Origin: Croceicoccus naphthovorans | GTDB lineage: Bacteria; Pseudomonadota; Alphaproteobacteria; Sphingomonadales; Sphingomonadaceae | NCBI RefSeq assembly: GCF_001028705.1 | Contig: NZ_CP011770.1 | Span: 3,479,807 to 3,543,806, forward strand | Reading direction: 5' to 3' | Length of the DNA: 64,000 nucleotides | Part shown: positions 45,286-54,383 of the stretch, in pieces | Layout: the number at the start of each line of letters is the position of its first letter | Numbering within the stretch: position 1 is the first letter of the stretch | Program-made: the position numbers and the translations under genes | The notes under the pieces: generated by a model | Seen by the model: the letters and a program-made list of their open reading frames with translations, nothing else | Database searches by the model: none | Told to the model about the DNA's origin: nothing

Positions 45286-45423
45286 ATGAAGGAACTCGAC
45301 ACAATCCAGAGAGAGATCATCGATCTCGGCAGCGCATCCGAGGAGACCAAGGGCGACGCCCTGTTCGACATCGATGTGAGCGGCGGTCGTTTGTCCTATG
45401 CCACCGGCATGGCTGACGACTGA
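45286..45423 (+). CDS. Lasso peptide precursor (A gene)
   Basis: This 45-residue gene was found by eye from its place before the B and C genes. The leader is residues 1-22 and ends Glu-Thr-Lys, with the conserved threonine at the penultimate leader position. The predicted 23-residue core starts GDALFDID, giving Gly1 and Asp8 for the macrolactam ring, and ends GMADD. Tyr16 or Arg13 could act as steric plugs. A strong GAGGAG lies six bases before ATG 45286. A stem-loop follows the stop, before the B gene. The core differs from the sphingopyxins and astexins I can recall, though the acidic ADD-type ending is shared with a sphingopyxin. Confidence 0.88.
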   Translation: MKELDTIQREIIDLGSASEETKGDALFDIDVSGGRLSYATGMADD

Positions 45424-45431
45424 ACCTCGCG

Positions 45432-45462
45432 AGGGGCGCGTGCCGGACCTGGCCGCGCCCCT
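45432..45462 (+). terminator. Stem-loop between lasso A and B genes
   Basis: A perfect nine-base stem (AGGGGCGCG and CGCGCCCCT) with a 13-base loop lies nine bases after the precursor stop and is followed by a pyrimidine-rich stretch. Similar stem-loops separate precursor and enzyme genes in other proteobacterial lasso clusters and are thought to give more precursor than enzyme mRNA. Confidence 0.7.
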
Positions 45463-45480
45463 TCTCCTCGTACAAACTTC

Positions 45481-46095
45481 ATGGTCAATCCGGATCCCGA
45501 GGCTCTCGCGTGGTGCAAGGTGAGCGAACGTTTCATCTTTCTGGACATCGCGCGGGACCGCTATTTTGCGTTGGCGGACGGAGTGCAGCACGTGTTTCTC
45601 GAAAGGCTCGGCATCGAAGCCACGGTGTCCTGGCATCAGCCGCCACCACTGCCGCGCCCTGCGGACTGGCTCGTCCCACAGCGTGTTTCCCATGATATTG
45701 GTGAAGGACCTTTCCGGCTGGCCGATGTGGCCGCAGCTGTCTGGTCGCAGCGCCGGATCGAACATCGCCTTGCGCGGACATCATTCCAGACGGTCCTCGT
45801 TGAACTTCGCCACCTGACCGAGCAACGCACGCAGGGCCATTCCACCAAATCCCGGTCGGGTCCCACAGTACGTGCTTTCGAGCAAGCCCGCCTTCTGCGT
45901 TCGGCCGCAGACCGCTGTCTCCCGCGTTCGATCGCGTTGAAATTACGCCTCGCCAAGCTGAGACTGCGCACGCATCTTGTTATTGGCGTGAAGGACCGGC
46001 CGTTCGGTGCCCACGCCTGGGTCCAGCATCGCGACATTGTGCTGAATGACAGCTTGGAAGAAGTTCGGCGCTACACGCCGATACTGATAATTTGA
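45481..46095 (+). CDS. Lasso leader peptidase with fused RRE domain (B protein)
   Basis: The 204-residue protein combines an N-terminal leader-recognition (RRE/PqqD-like, B1) region (residues 1-80, SERFIFLDIARDRYFAL) with a C-terminal transglutaminase-like peptidase (B2). The catalytic triad is visible as Cys146 (ADRCLPRS), His178 (GAHAW) and Asp190 (VLNDS). It removes the leader after Lys22 of the precursor. The C gene overlaps its end by three bases (TTGA), so B and C are coupled. Confidence 0.88.
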   Translation: MVNPDPEALAWCKVSERFIFLDIARDRYFALADGVQHVFLERLGIEATVSWHQPPPLPRPADWLVPQRVSHDIGEGPFRLADVAAAVWSQRRIEHRLARTSFQTVLVELRHLTEQRTQGHSTKSRSGPTVRAFEQARLLRSAADRCLPRSIALKLRLAKLRLRTHLVIGVKDRPFGAHAWVQHRDIVLNDSLEEVRRYTPILII

Positions 46096-47837
46096 AACAG
46101 GGCCGCTTCGTGCTTGCCGTCCCGCGTCGGCGTGGCGTCCCGCCGGTCGTTCGCAGAAGCGCAAGTCCTGACGATGTTTGCGGTGACAATGCTTCATTCT
46201 GGACCAGCGATGACACTCCCGAAGCCAGTCTGGGAACGCACGGGTACCTGATCGGGTGCGTCTTCTCTGCACAAACCGCCCGAACGGTCGACGCTGTCCC
46301 GCTACCTGAATCCGAGTCCGTCCAGGCCGCCGCCAAGCGGCTTGTTCGGAATTATTGGGGTGCCTACGTCGCGATCCTGCCTGATCCGGGGCGCCGCACT
46401 CTTGCGTTGCTGGTCGATCCCTCTGGCCTGTTTCCGGTCTACCGCGGAATGAGCCAGACGCATGTGGTGTTCTCTTCCGATGCCTGTCTGGTCGGAGAAG
46501 CTGTCGGAGATCGCCTCAAGGTCGACTGGGGCGCGCTCGCGTTGTTCCTTCGTTATCCGGAATTGCGGCAGAAGCAAGCGTGCCTCGCGGGCGTGGAGGA
46601 GCTCACCCCGGGTACGCTCATGGTGACCGCCGGCGATCAGGAATCCGAGCTGCCCGTCTGGCGCGCTGCCGATTATCTTCCGCGAGGAACCGAACCTTCA
46701 TTCAGCGATGCTGCCGCAGAACTGAGAGAGCTGGCAATCCGGACTTGCGCAGCATGGACAGACCGGTTCGGACCCGTGGCTGTCGCAACCTCTGGCGGGG
46801 TCGACTCTTCCTTTCTGTGCGCCGCGCTAGCCGCCGGGCACAGTGATTTTGGATGCATCACGCTGGCGACCTCTGACAGCAGCGGCGACGAAAGCGAGTA
46901 TGCTCGGCTACTTGCCGAGCATCTGGGTGCGGATTTCACACGGCGGGTTTATGATACGACCTGTTACCGTCCCACCGCATGTGCCTCCGCGGGTCGTTCG
47001 CGGCCCGGTCGAAAGGGGTTTCTGACGGCGGTCGACGCCCTGCTCGCCGCGGGTTCTGCAGAGCTGGGAAAAGCCACCGTCCTAGATGGCAATGGCGGTG
47101 ATAATCTCTTCTGTTTTCTCCATTCCGCAGCACCGATCGTAGACCGGCTGCGGAACGAGGGGCCAAGGGCGGCGCTTTTCGAAACTCTGCCAGACATGTG
47201 CTGTGTCACAGGTTGCGATGTTCCGACCATGCTGCGCGCGACCGGCAAGCGTCTGATGGGAGGCCATTCGAAACAGAATTGGGCGCCAGACAGCCGATTG
47301 CTTGCCGATGCGGCCATCTTGGAGGACTCACCCGTACCGTTGACGCCGTGGCATCGCCTGTCGACCTGGCGCCACCCAGGCAAACACGATCACTTCGCGC
47401 TGATCATGCGCGCGCAGCATCATGTACACGGCTTCGGTCCCGGGCCAGCGCGCTTCTCTCCGCTGATGAGCCAGCCCCTGCTCGAATTCTGCCTCGGCGT
47501 CCCCACCTGGACCTGGGTGACAGGCGGTCAGAACCGTGCGCTCGCCCGCGCCGCCTTCGCGGACCTGCTTCCTCGCAGCGTTCTCGATCGCACGTCCAAG
47601 GCGGGACCCGACAGTTTCATTCGAAGTGCCTTCGACCGTCATCGCGCCGTGCTTCGTGATCTGCTTCTCGATGGCCAACTGGCGGAACAAGGTGTGATTG
47701 ATCGCGCAGCTGTCGAGCAGGCTTTCACGCTCGAAACATCGCGGCGCGGATCGCTGGTTTACCGCCTGCTCGACCTCGTCGAGGCCGAGAACTGGTCGCG
47801 CTCATGGGAGCGAGCTGCGACCATCCGAGCATCGTAG
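46092..47837 (+). CDS. Lasso cyclase, asparagine-synthetase-like (C protein)
   Basis: The 581-residue protein has an N-terminal domain like the glutaminase half of asparagine synthetase but without the N-terminal catalytic cysteine. The synthetase domain carries the PP-loop SGGVDSS at about residues 234-240 and DGNGGDNLF further on. It should adenylate Asp8 of the core and join it to the Gly1 amine, forming the ring. Start is TTG overlapping the B stop. Its last codons overlap the end of the isopeptidase gene on the other strand. Confidence 0.9.
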   Translation: MKQGRFVLAVPRRRGVPPVVRRSASPDDVCGDNASFWTSDDTPEASLGTHGYLIGCVFSAQTARTVDAVPLPESESVQAAAKRLVRNYWGAYVAILPDPGRRTLALLVDPSGLFPVYRGMSQTHVVFSSDACLVGEAVGDRLKVDWGALALFLRYPELRQKQACLAGVEELTPGTLMVTAGDQESELPVWRAADYLPRGTEPSFSDAAAELRELAIRTCAAWTDRFGPVAVATSGGVDSSFLCAALAAGHSDFGCITLATSDSSGDESEYARLLAEHLGADFTRRVYDTTCYRPTACASAGRSRPGRKGFLTAVDALLAAGSAELGKATVLDGNGGDNLFCFLHSAAPIVDRLRNEGPRAALFETLPDMCCVTGCDVPTMLRATGKRLMGGHSKQNWAPDSRLLADAAILEDSPVPLTPWHRLSTWRHPGKHDHFALIMRAQHHVHGFGPGPARFSPLMSQPLLEFCLGVPTWTWVTGGQNRALARAAFADLLPRSVLDRTSKAGPDSFIRSAFDRHRAVLRDLLLDGQLAEQGVIDRAAVEQAFTLETSRRGSLVYRLLDLVEAENWSRSWERAATIRAS

Positions 47838-49952
47838 GTCCTTTCGGGCGGGCGCGCCATCCATTGCAAGCCACCGTGCATATTGCCCGACCTTTGCCGG
47901 GTCGCAGTCCATCCGCTTCATCAACCAAAATTCGAACCATTCCACCGATCGCCGGTAGATTGCCTGACGGTGTGCGGGCTGCCACTTGATGTGGGTCTCG
48001 TCTTCCAGGACGTAGAGTTCGATCGGTCTGCCGCGGTACGAGTAGGTCTCGAAGACATCGAGGCCCGCTTCATATTCGCTGTCGCCGGTCTGAATCAGGA
48101 TCGGCACATCGACATCATCGACATTGAGAATGAGCGACATCGGTTTCCAGAACTCTTCGGTGCCAGGCTCGAAATGGCGGTATCCCATCGCGCGTACGAA
48201 ATCTGTAAAGCGCGGACCCGCGGCGAGTGGGTAAGAATACATGTCTTCGCAGCATGAGCCCATCGACGCGACCTGGAAGAGGTCCGAATTGATCAACGCC
48301 CACTGGACGGTCGATCCGCCATCGCTGAAGCCGCTGATGCCCATCCGTGCGCGATCGACCGAACCGGTATCGATGGCGAGCGAGATCGCAGTCTCGAGCG
48401 AGGATTGGACTCGGCGACGGTCAATCCAGTCTGCGCGGTTGGCGCGGGTCAGTTCCTCTTCGGTGGTCGCGCCAAGCGCCGCGGCAGAGAAGTCCGGGCG
48501 ATCGAAACTGAGCACGGCGAAACCGCGGTTGGCAAGCGGATGGATGGGGACCTCGTCCCCGGTACCGCCGCGCAGGAACCCTACACTTGTATATTGCACG
48601 ACGATCAGGGGATGACGTTGCCCGGCCTGGTGGTCCGGTGGCAGGACAAGATCCGCATAGCTTTCGGCCCCGAAGGCGTTGCGGAACCTGAGGCGCTCAA
48701 CGGTCCCGAAGGTCCTTTCTTCAAGCCGTGGATTGGGATCGTGTATGAGCCGGTCTGCTCCGGTGACGACATCGATTGCAACCAGACGGCGAGGCTGACC
48801 GAACCCTTCGCGGCCGCACAGCAATTCGCCGCCGGCCACTGTGCATCCGACCAACGCATCTTCGGTAAGCAGGATCTGGCGCGGCTGCGCCTCGCCAAGC
48901 TCCCATCGCAAAATGGCCGTCTGACTGTTTGCCCAGCCCGTCGCTTGGAGGGCGAGTAGCGCGGTTCCATCGCTCGACCACCACAGCTCGCGGATCCCTT
49001 CGCAAGCTTTTTGTTCGCAGACTATCTGATTGCCGTCAGGCCACCCGACGACAAGCCTGGTGGGGCTGATCAGCCGAGTGGGCTCGCTCGGCTCGAGCCA
49101 GGCCGCAATCCCCGAGTCATTCTCGGCATAGGCGCGGGCTCTAGCCGGGAGGCCCTCTGGCGCTTCGCCCGAGAGCAGGCGCGCTTCTTCCGAACTCGCG
49201 ACCCACACTTCGCCATCCGCCAGCGACACGTAGCTATAGTGCGTTTCAAGCTGTCCGGTCGGGATTGGCCGATCGGCGAATTGCGGCGAGAAACGCTCGT
49301 CGAACAAAAATCCTTCGGCCGCTTCGCGTGCGATAGCCTCTGACTGGATGCGTATGCCGGGACGCGTCGCGACTATCAGTGCAGTTCCGTCGTTCGTCCA
49401 TGCGAAACTATCGACATTATCGGGAAGGGCGGTTGCCTGTCGCGGTGGTACCGTTCGGTCAGGATCGACCAGCCATACCTGGGTCGAACCGTTCAACCTC
49501 TTGAGATAGCCGATCCGGGAGCCGTCCGAAGACCAGCGGGGCGGGTTGGGCCTGTCCCATCCGGCCATAATCGCGGGAAAGTCGCGCAATCGGAAATCAT
49601 CGCGGATGAATTCGCCGCCCCGGTCGACCTCGACGGCGGCACCGCTTCCGTCCATCGCCGCAATCATAAGCCTCTGGCAGTAGACGTTGGCTTCCGGATT
49701 TGCGCGTTTTACGACGAAAGCGATGTGCTCGCCGTCGGGCGCTACGCCGATGGCCCGCGCAGCGCCGACCGGATTGGCGCGTCCGATGTCCGCCATCCTG
49801 ACCTGGTCATCGAGCGTAAAGGCCCGCTGGCCAATGCCCGATAGACCCTCCGCCTCTTCGAAACCTGCACACGGATCCTCTTGCGGCGGCGGCAGGTCCA
49901 CGTGCGGAACGATGGATTGGGACAGCGCTGCAGCGAGTGCCAGCGACATCAC
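47802..49952 (-). CDS. Lasso peptide isopeptidase (S9 prolyl-oligopeptidase family)
   Basis: The 716-residue secreted protein has a signal peptide, a beta-propeller-like region (residues 60-430) and a C-terminal alpha/beta hydrolase. The nucleophile is Ser543 in GISGFSDGG, and Asp and His are in TGDSEYEAG and DETHIKWQ. Isopeptidases of this kind (AtxE type) open the lasso ring hydrolytically and occur only beside such clusters. It follows the TonB receptor with ATGA overlap, suggesting uptake and degradation of the own lasso peptide. It converges on the cyclase gene with a 36-base overlap. Confidence 0.85.
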   Translation of the reverse strand: MMSLALAAALSQSIVPHVDLPPPQEDPCAGFEEAEGLSGIGQRAFTLDDQVRMADIGRANPVGAARAIGVAPDGEHIAFVVKRANPEANVYCQRLMIAAMDGSGAAVEVDRGGEFIRDDFRLRDFPAIMAGWDRPNPPRWSSDGSRIGYLKRLNGSTQVWLVDPDRTVPPRQATALPDNVDSFAWTNDGTALIVATRPGIRIQSEAIAREAAEGFLFDERFSPQFADRPIPTGQLETHYSYVSLADGEVWVASSEEARLLSGEAPEGLPARARAYAENDSGIAAWLEPSEPTRLISPTRLVVGWPDGNQIVCEQKACEGIRELWWSSDGTALLALQATGWANSQTAILRWELGEAQPRQILLTEDALVGCTVAGGELLCGREGFGQPRRLVAIDVVTGADRLIHDPNPRLEERTFGTVERLRFRNAFGAESYADLVLPPDHQAGQRHPLIVVQYTSVGFLRGGTGDEVPIHPLANRGFAVLSFDRPDFSAAALGATTEEELTRANRADWIDRRRVQSSLETAISLAIDTGSVDRARMGISGFSDGGSTVQWALINSDLFQVASMGSCCEDMYSYPLAAGPRFTDFVRAMGYRHFEPGTEEFWKPMSLILNVDDVDVPILIQTGDSEYEAGLDVFETYSYRGRPIELYVLEDETHIKWQPAHRQAIYRRSVEWFEFWLMKRMDCDPAKVGQYARWLAMDGAPARKDLRCSDGRSSLP

Positions 49953-52306
49953 CAGTGCCTCCGGATTCCGAATGCGACAAACCGTCCGATCGGGGAGTAG
50001 TTCGTCGAATCAAAAGGCGTATCGGTCGGGCCCGTCTGTCCAATGATCTCGGGTTCGTCATCGAACACGTTTTGCACGGTCAGCGACAGTGTGAGTCCGG
50101 GGTTGCGTCCTTCGCCACCGATCACATCGTAGCTCACGCCAAGATCGAGTGTGGCGCTTGGCGACAGACGTTCCGCCACGCCGAAACGTGGATCTTCCAG
50201 TGCTCCTATATAATTGACTGCCGCATTGGCCTTGAAAGTGCCGGCTTCGAAGCGGGCCACGCCGCGTGCGCGGTATTGCGGCGGATTAAAAATCGTCCCG
50301 GCGAGCTGAACCTGCGGTAGGTCGGAATTCAGGCGCTGGTTGCTGTCGAGCCAGCTGCCAGCGACTTCCAGACCCAGTCTGCGCTGATTGCCGAGGTCGT
50401 GGTCCCACGAAATCCGCGCATCGATCCCTTCGACTGCCCAGACGGCGACATTGCGATTGCGGTTGTCGATGAAGGCTACGACATTGGCCGGATCATAAGG
50501 CGAGCCGGAAAAATTTTCGAGGCCGAACAAAGAATTGTCGATCAGCCCGGAAAAGATTGCGGGATCGGGCGAGAAATCGATCAGGCTTGCATAACCCGGA
50601 TCGCGAAAACCGGCGACAACCGATCCCGCAATCGGGCGAACCACCCGGTCGCGATAGCGAATGTCATACCAGGTGGCCGATACGAGCAAACCCGGCACTG
50701 ACGGCGGACGATATTCGAAACCGGCTGTCCAGCTGTGCGCGCGTTCCGAGGTGACATCCGGGTTGCCGCCGCTTGCTATAAAGACGGTTTCCGGAGCCGT
50801 ACCCGCGCCGAAGATCGACGCTGGCAGCACGATGGTCTGGTACGGAATGAACCTCTGGTAAAGCGTTGGAGCCTTGAACGATCTCGCCCAGCTTCCCCGC
50901 AGGGTCAAGCCGGGGACGGGTGCGTAGACCAAGCCCATGCGCGGCGTGGTCTGGCTGTCGAGACCGGGATAGCTTTCGTGCCGTGCGGCCAGCGAGAGGC
51001 CTAGCTCGTCGATACCTCCAATCGCATTGCGCGACGACACCAACGGGAGGAACAGCTCCCCATAGGCAAAGCGGGCCCGCTGCGTTTCGTCGAAAGCGAT
51101 AACGAGATTGCCGCCTTCCGAGCGGGAGAAATCGAGCGAATTATCGCGCAAGCCAGCACCAATTGCGAGGCGCGCATCGCCTCCCGGCAACGAAAAGAGT
51201 GGCCCTTCCGCACCTGCTTCGAGCGATAGCACCTCGTTGCAGAAGCAGCCTTCGGTCACGCTTGTCGGGGCGGACGGCCGTGTAAACGTAGTGCGGTAGC
51301 GCGTCCTGTCGCGTCCAAAAACGCCGAGCACAGACAGCTGCCACGAAGCTCCGATATCGACCCTGAGCGACGGTGCGAGCGTATAGGATTCGACCACTGG
51401 ATCCGCGGTCTGACGGAGCGTGGAAGACCCGGTGATGCGAACCGAACTGCGCCGCGAATAAAGTGCATCGACGCTTGCCTCGATACCGGGTGATATTTCG
51501 TGATGTCCGGAAAGCGTGACGGCATGCCGTTCCTGCGACGGAAACAGCGTGGTCTCGGGGTCGAGCGCGGCCGCATAAGATCGCTGGCCCGCCTCGATAT
51601 CGGAGTTGTTGGTGAAATCGTAGGCGAGGAAAAATCCGCCGCCATCCCACCGGCTTCCACCGACGATATCGGCCTGCTGGCGAAAATATCCGCCACCGGT
51701 GCTCGCGCCGATCTGCGCCGATGTTTCCACGCCTTCGAAATCACGGCGCAGGATTACATTGACCACGCCGGCGACAGCGTCGGACCCGTATAGCGCCGAC
51801 GCGCCGTCCGGGACGACCTCGATCCGGTCTACCGCCGCGAGCGGGATTGCCGAAATATCGACCCCTGCGAAGGCGGAATCGTACGGAAGGCGATGGCCAT
51901 TGAGGAGCGTAAGTGTCGCATCGGGACCCAGACCGCGCAGGTTCGGAGTGGCCGCAGAGTTCACGTTGCTGTTGATGAGCCCGGCACCCGAACCCACTCC
52001 GGGGTTCTGACCGCCCGAGAAATTCTGGGGTAGGCTGCGGATCGCTTCACCCAGATCCACCTGGCCAGCCTCGACGATCGTCTCGCGATCAAGCTCGATG
52101 ACTTCACCGACAACCCGTGCGCCTCGGATTCGCGTTCCCGTGACAACGATCGCAGAACTTTCGTCGTCCAAAGCCGTATCGCCAACCTCGGCAGCGTCAT
52201 CTTGTGCCTGTTCGCCTGGACTGTCTTGGGCGAAAAGAGGAGGAGCGGCACTTGCGAATGCTGTCCCGGTTAGAAGGACGAAAAGTGTGCGATTTCTCAA
52301 TGACAT
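49949..52306 (-). CDS. TonB-dependent outer-membrane receptor
   Basis: The 785-residue protein has a signal peptide (ending LFAQDS), a TonB-box-like segment, the plug domain (IVVTGTRIRGA, NLRGLGPDATLTLLNGHRLP, AVDRIEVVPDGASALYGSDAVAGVVNVILRR) and a long beta-barrel ending in an aromatic-rich strand. In lasso clusters the neighbouring receptor is believed to import the peptide. It is coupled to the isopeptidase gene and lies 120 bases downstream of the sigma-factor gene. Confidence 0.92.
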   Translation of the reverse strand: MSLRNRTLFVLLTGTAFASAAPPLFAQDSPGEQAQDDAAEVGDTALDDESSAIVVTGTRIRGARVVGEVIELDRETIVEAGQVDLGEAIRSLPQNFSGGQNPGVGSGAGLINSNVNSAATPNLRGLGPDATLTLLNGHRLPYDSAFAGVDISAIPLAAVDRIEVVPDGASALYGSDAVAGVVNVILRRDFEGVETSAQIGASTGGGYFRQQADIVGGSRWDGGGFFLAYDFTNNSDIEAGQRSYAAALDPETTLFPSQERHAVTLSGHHEISPGIEASVDALYSRRSSVRITGSSTLRQTADPVVESYTLAPSLRVDIGASWQLSVLGVFGRDRTRYRTTFTRPSAPTSVTEGCFCNEVLSLEAGAEGPLFSLPGGDARLAIGAGLRDNSLDFSRSEGGNLVIAFDETQRARFAYGELFLPLVSSRNAIGGIDELGLSLAARHESYPGLDSQTTPRMGLVYAPVPGLTLRGSWARSFKAPTLYQRFIPYQTIVLPASIFGAGTAPETVFIASGGNPDVTSERAHSWTAGFEYRPPSVPGLLVSATWYDIRYRDRVVRPIAGSVVAGFRDPGYASLIDFSPDPAIFSGLIDNSLFGLENFSGSPYDPANVVAFIDNRNRNVAVWAVEGIDARISWDHDLGNQRRLGLEVAGSWLDSNQRLNSDLPQVQLAGTIFNPPQYRARGVARFEAGTFKANAAVNYIGALEDPRFGVAERLSPSATLDLGVSYDVIGGEGRNPGLTLSLTVQNVFDDEPEIIGQTGPTDTPFDSTNYSPIGRFVAFGIRRHW

Positions 52307-52426
52307 TGGGGTCTCCCTGTTCTGGCGCGGTCGGGCCGCTACAGGGAATGACGCTCACTTTTTCGAACACCTTAGTTTCATTTGAAATTAAAGTTTGGGG
52401 GGTCTTTTTGTGCCGGGTGGTTGCAG

Positions 52427-53008
52427 TCACCAACTGTGACCCAGCGCTTGGCGCAAATGCGCTAGAGCTTTCATCATATGATAGTCGACCGTGGGCAGCG
52501 CGATGCCTAGCTCGAGATGTATCTGACGGTAGGATTTCTTCTCGATGCGATTCATCGCGAAGATACGCGCGGTCTTTTGCGGGAGCTCCGCGAGCGCGAT
52601 TTCCAGCACGTGCCGGGCTTCACGAACGTGCACGGCATCTTCCTGCGCGGCGCGGCTTGGCGCATCTGCGTTCTCCAGAAGTGGCTGGGTCCTGACGCGG
52701 CACTTTTGCCGCCGCGCCTCGTCCACCAGCAAGTTGAATGCAATCCGCCTCAGAAAGCCTGCAGGATTAACGAGTTCCGTTAGCTGCTTGCTGGTCGCTG
52801 CACGCAGAAACACGTCCTGTGCCAGGTCGCGGGCGCGTTCGGAGCCCACGCGGCGCGCAAGATAGGCGATCAGTCCAGCCCGTTCCTCGCGGTAGAGGGC
52901 GTCGAGTGTACGGCGGCGGTCGACCGTTCGGCTTACTTTTGCAGAGCAATATGCGGGACCCACGCACTGGGGAGCTTGGTGCCGGATTTCGGCGACAGCT
53001 TGAGTCAT
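52427..53008 (-). CDS. ECF-type RNA polymerase sigma factor
   Basis: The product of about 193 residues has sigma region 2 (LIAYLARRVGSERARDLAQDVFLRAA) and region 4 (LPQKTARIFAMNRIEKKSYRQIHLELGIALPTVDYHMMKALAHLR). It is a FecI-like extracytoplasmic sigma factor and likely activates the receptor and isopeptidase genes. No FecR-type anti-sigma gene is seen nearby, which is unusual for this arrangement. The start is uncertain; ATG complement 53008 is chosen, with an open frame to 53047. Confidence 0.87.
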   Translation of the reverse strand: MTQAVAEIRHQAPQCVGPAYCSAKVSRTVDRRRTLDALYREERAGLIAYLARRVGSERARDLAQDVFLRAATSKQLTELVNPAGFLRRIAFNLLVDEARRQKCRVRTQPLLENADAPSRAAQEDAVHVREARHVLEIALAELPQKTARIFAMNRIEKKSYRQIHLELGIALPTVDYHMMKALAHLRQALGHSW

Positions 53009-53415
53009 GCTTCGAACTTGGAGGCGACCGCCACCTGAGTTCGCCATGGCGAACTGGTGCGGGTTCCAGGTCTGTGCCGCCGTCCGGGGCCTGATTTACG
53101 CCCCTTGATCGGTTCGGCCGCCGGGCCTGCGACGGACCGGCGTGCATGATGTCCGGCGGAAATATCCACGCGGACGGTGCCAGAATATCAATCCGCGCGC
53201 AGTCAATCTGCCCAACATAGGAGTGGCTGGCAAGAGGTAAGTAGAGCCATTTTGGACCCGCTTTTGGCGGCCAGCATCATCTTCCAAAAAAATGCTCCGG
53301 TCTCGGGGAGCGCCTGATCAAATATGCCCAATATTGGGGAAGTGGATACCTTGGTCTTGGAATGTCGGCGCGGTGCTGGCGCCACTAGCCCAATCGGCGA
53401 GAAAGGAGGTGCTTC
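53009..53415. other. Intergenic gap upstream of the sigma factor
   Basis: About 400 bases between the sigma factor (leftward) and the DUF6499 frame (rightward) show no convincing gene. Promoters of both units are expected here, but no clear hexamers stand out. Confidence 0.4.
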
Positions 53416-54199
53416 ATGGCTCGACCATTCGACAGCAACGACCGGACCGCCGGATACGACTTTTCGGATTTCGCGCAGGAATTCTTGCGCCGCAATTCCG
53501 CTTACCGGCAACAATACGCCCGGATCGCCGGCGCAAGCGGCTTCGACGCGCAATCCCCAGCTTGCCGCCGAATGGCGCGTTCATGGGGCCTTGAATTTCC
53601 CGATTGATCCCGACCTTTCGGCTCGCAGCGATCCGGCGATCTGGCGAGCTGAGGAAAACCCCAATGTTGTAATTCTCAGCGGTAGCGGCGGAGTCAAGGC
53701 GGCGCGCGCAGCGTGCGACCTGATCGCCAAACGAGCGAGCAATGCGGGAGATCATCTGGTCCTCGCCGATACTGGCGCTCGTCACCGGCTGCTCGTTATG
53801 GCCTCAGCCCGGTTGGGTGGAGACAATTATCTGATCCCTCAAGACCAGTCGGTTCCGATCAGGCTAGCGGCGCTCGATGCGTTTCACCGCTGCGTTGCTG
53901 GCTCCGCTGTGCCCACCAAGCGATACCCCTTACGGCCCACCACCTATCAGTCCAGACGCCTCCACTTGCTGCTCGCCATACTCGATAATCAGGCCAGAGC
54001 GCCTGAGGGTGTCACCCTCCGAGAGATTGCGGGAACCCTCGTCTATCGCGGATTATCCGCGCAACGCGCCATAGACTGGAAATCGTCATCGCAACGCCGA
54101 CAGACCCAGCGTCTTGTCGCCGAAGCACGGAAGATGGCGTCGCACGGCTATCTCGACCTGCTTCGTCAAAGCCGGTTCCGACCTTTTCAAACGCACTGA
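53416..54199 (+). pseudogene. DUF6499-DUF2285 regulator-like gene, frameshifted
   Basis: The first 63 codons encode a DUF6499-type N-terminus (YDFSDFAQEFLRRNSAYRQQYA) ending at WGLEFPD. The C-terminal DUF2285 part (DPDLSARSDPAIWRAEENPNVVIL, then LRRLHLLLAILDNQA-like and LPQR-like segments) continues in the +1 frame to 54199. One extra T in GATTGAT near 53604 explains the break: deletion of it gives FPDDPDL. Such proteins regulate conjugative elements in alphaproteobacteria. GAAAGGAGG precedes the start. Confidence 0.8.
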
Positions 54200-54383
54200 A
54201 TGCACTATGGTTTTTCCTTGGGCAAGCCGCTGAATTTTGTGGCGCGCCCGGATTGGAACCAGACCTTCAGGGTCGCAACTGCAACTGCCGGAACAGGTGG
54301 AATGGAACCGTCTGATCAGGCACCGAGCAGGCGGTCGGGTGGCGGCGTGTTGGATTGCGTGCTGCCGATCGAACGGCAGGTCT

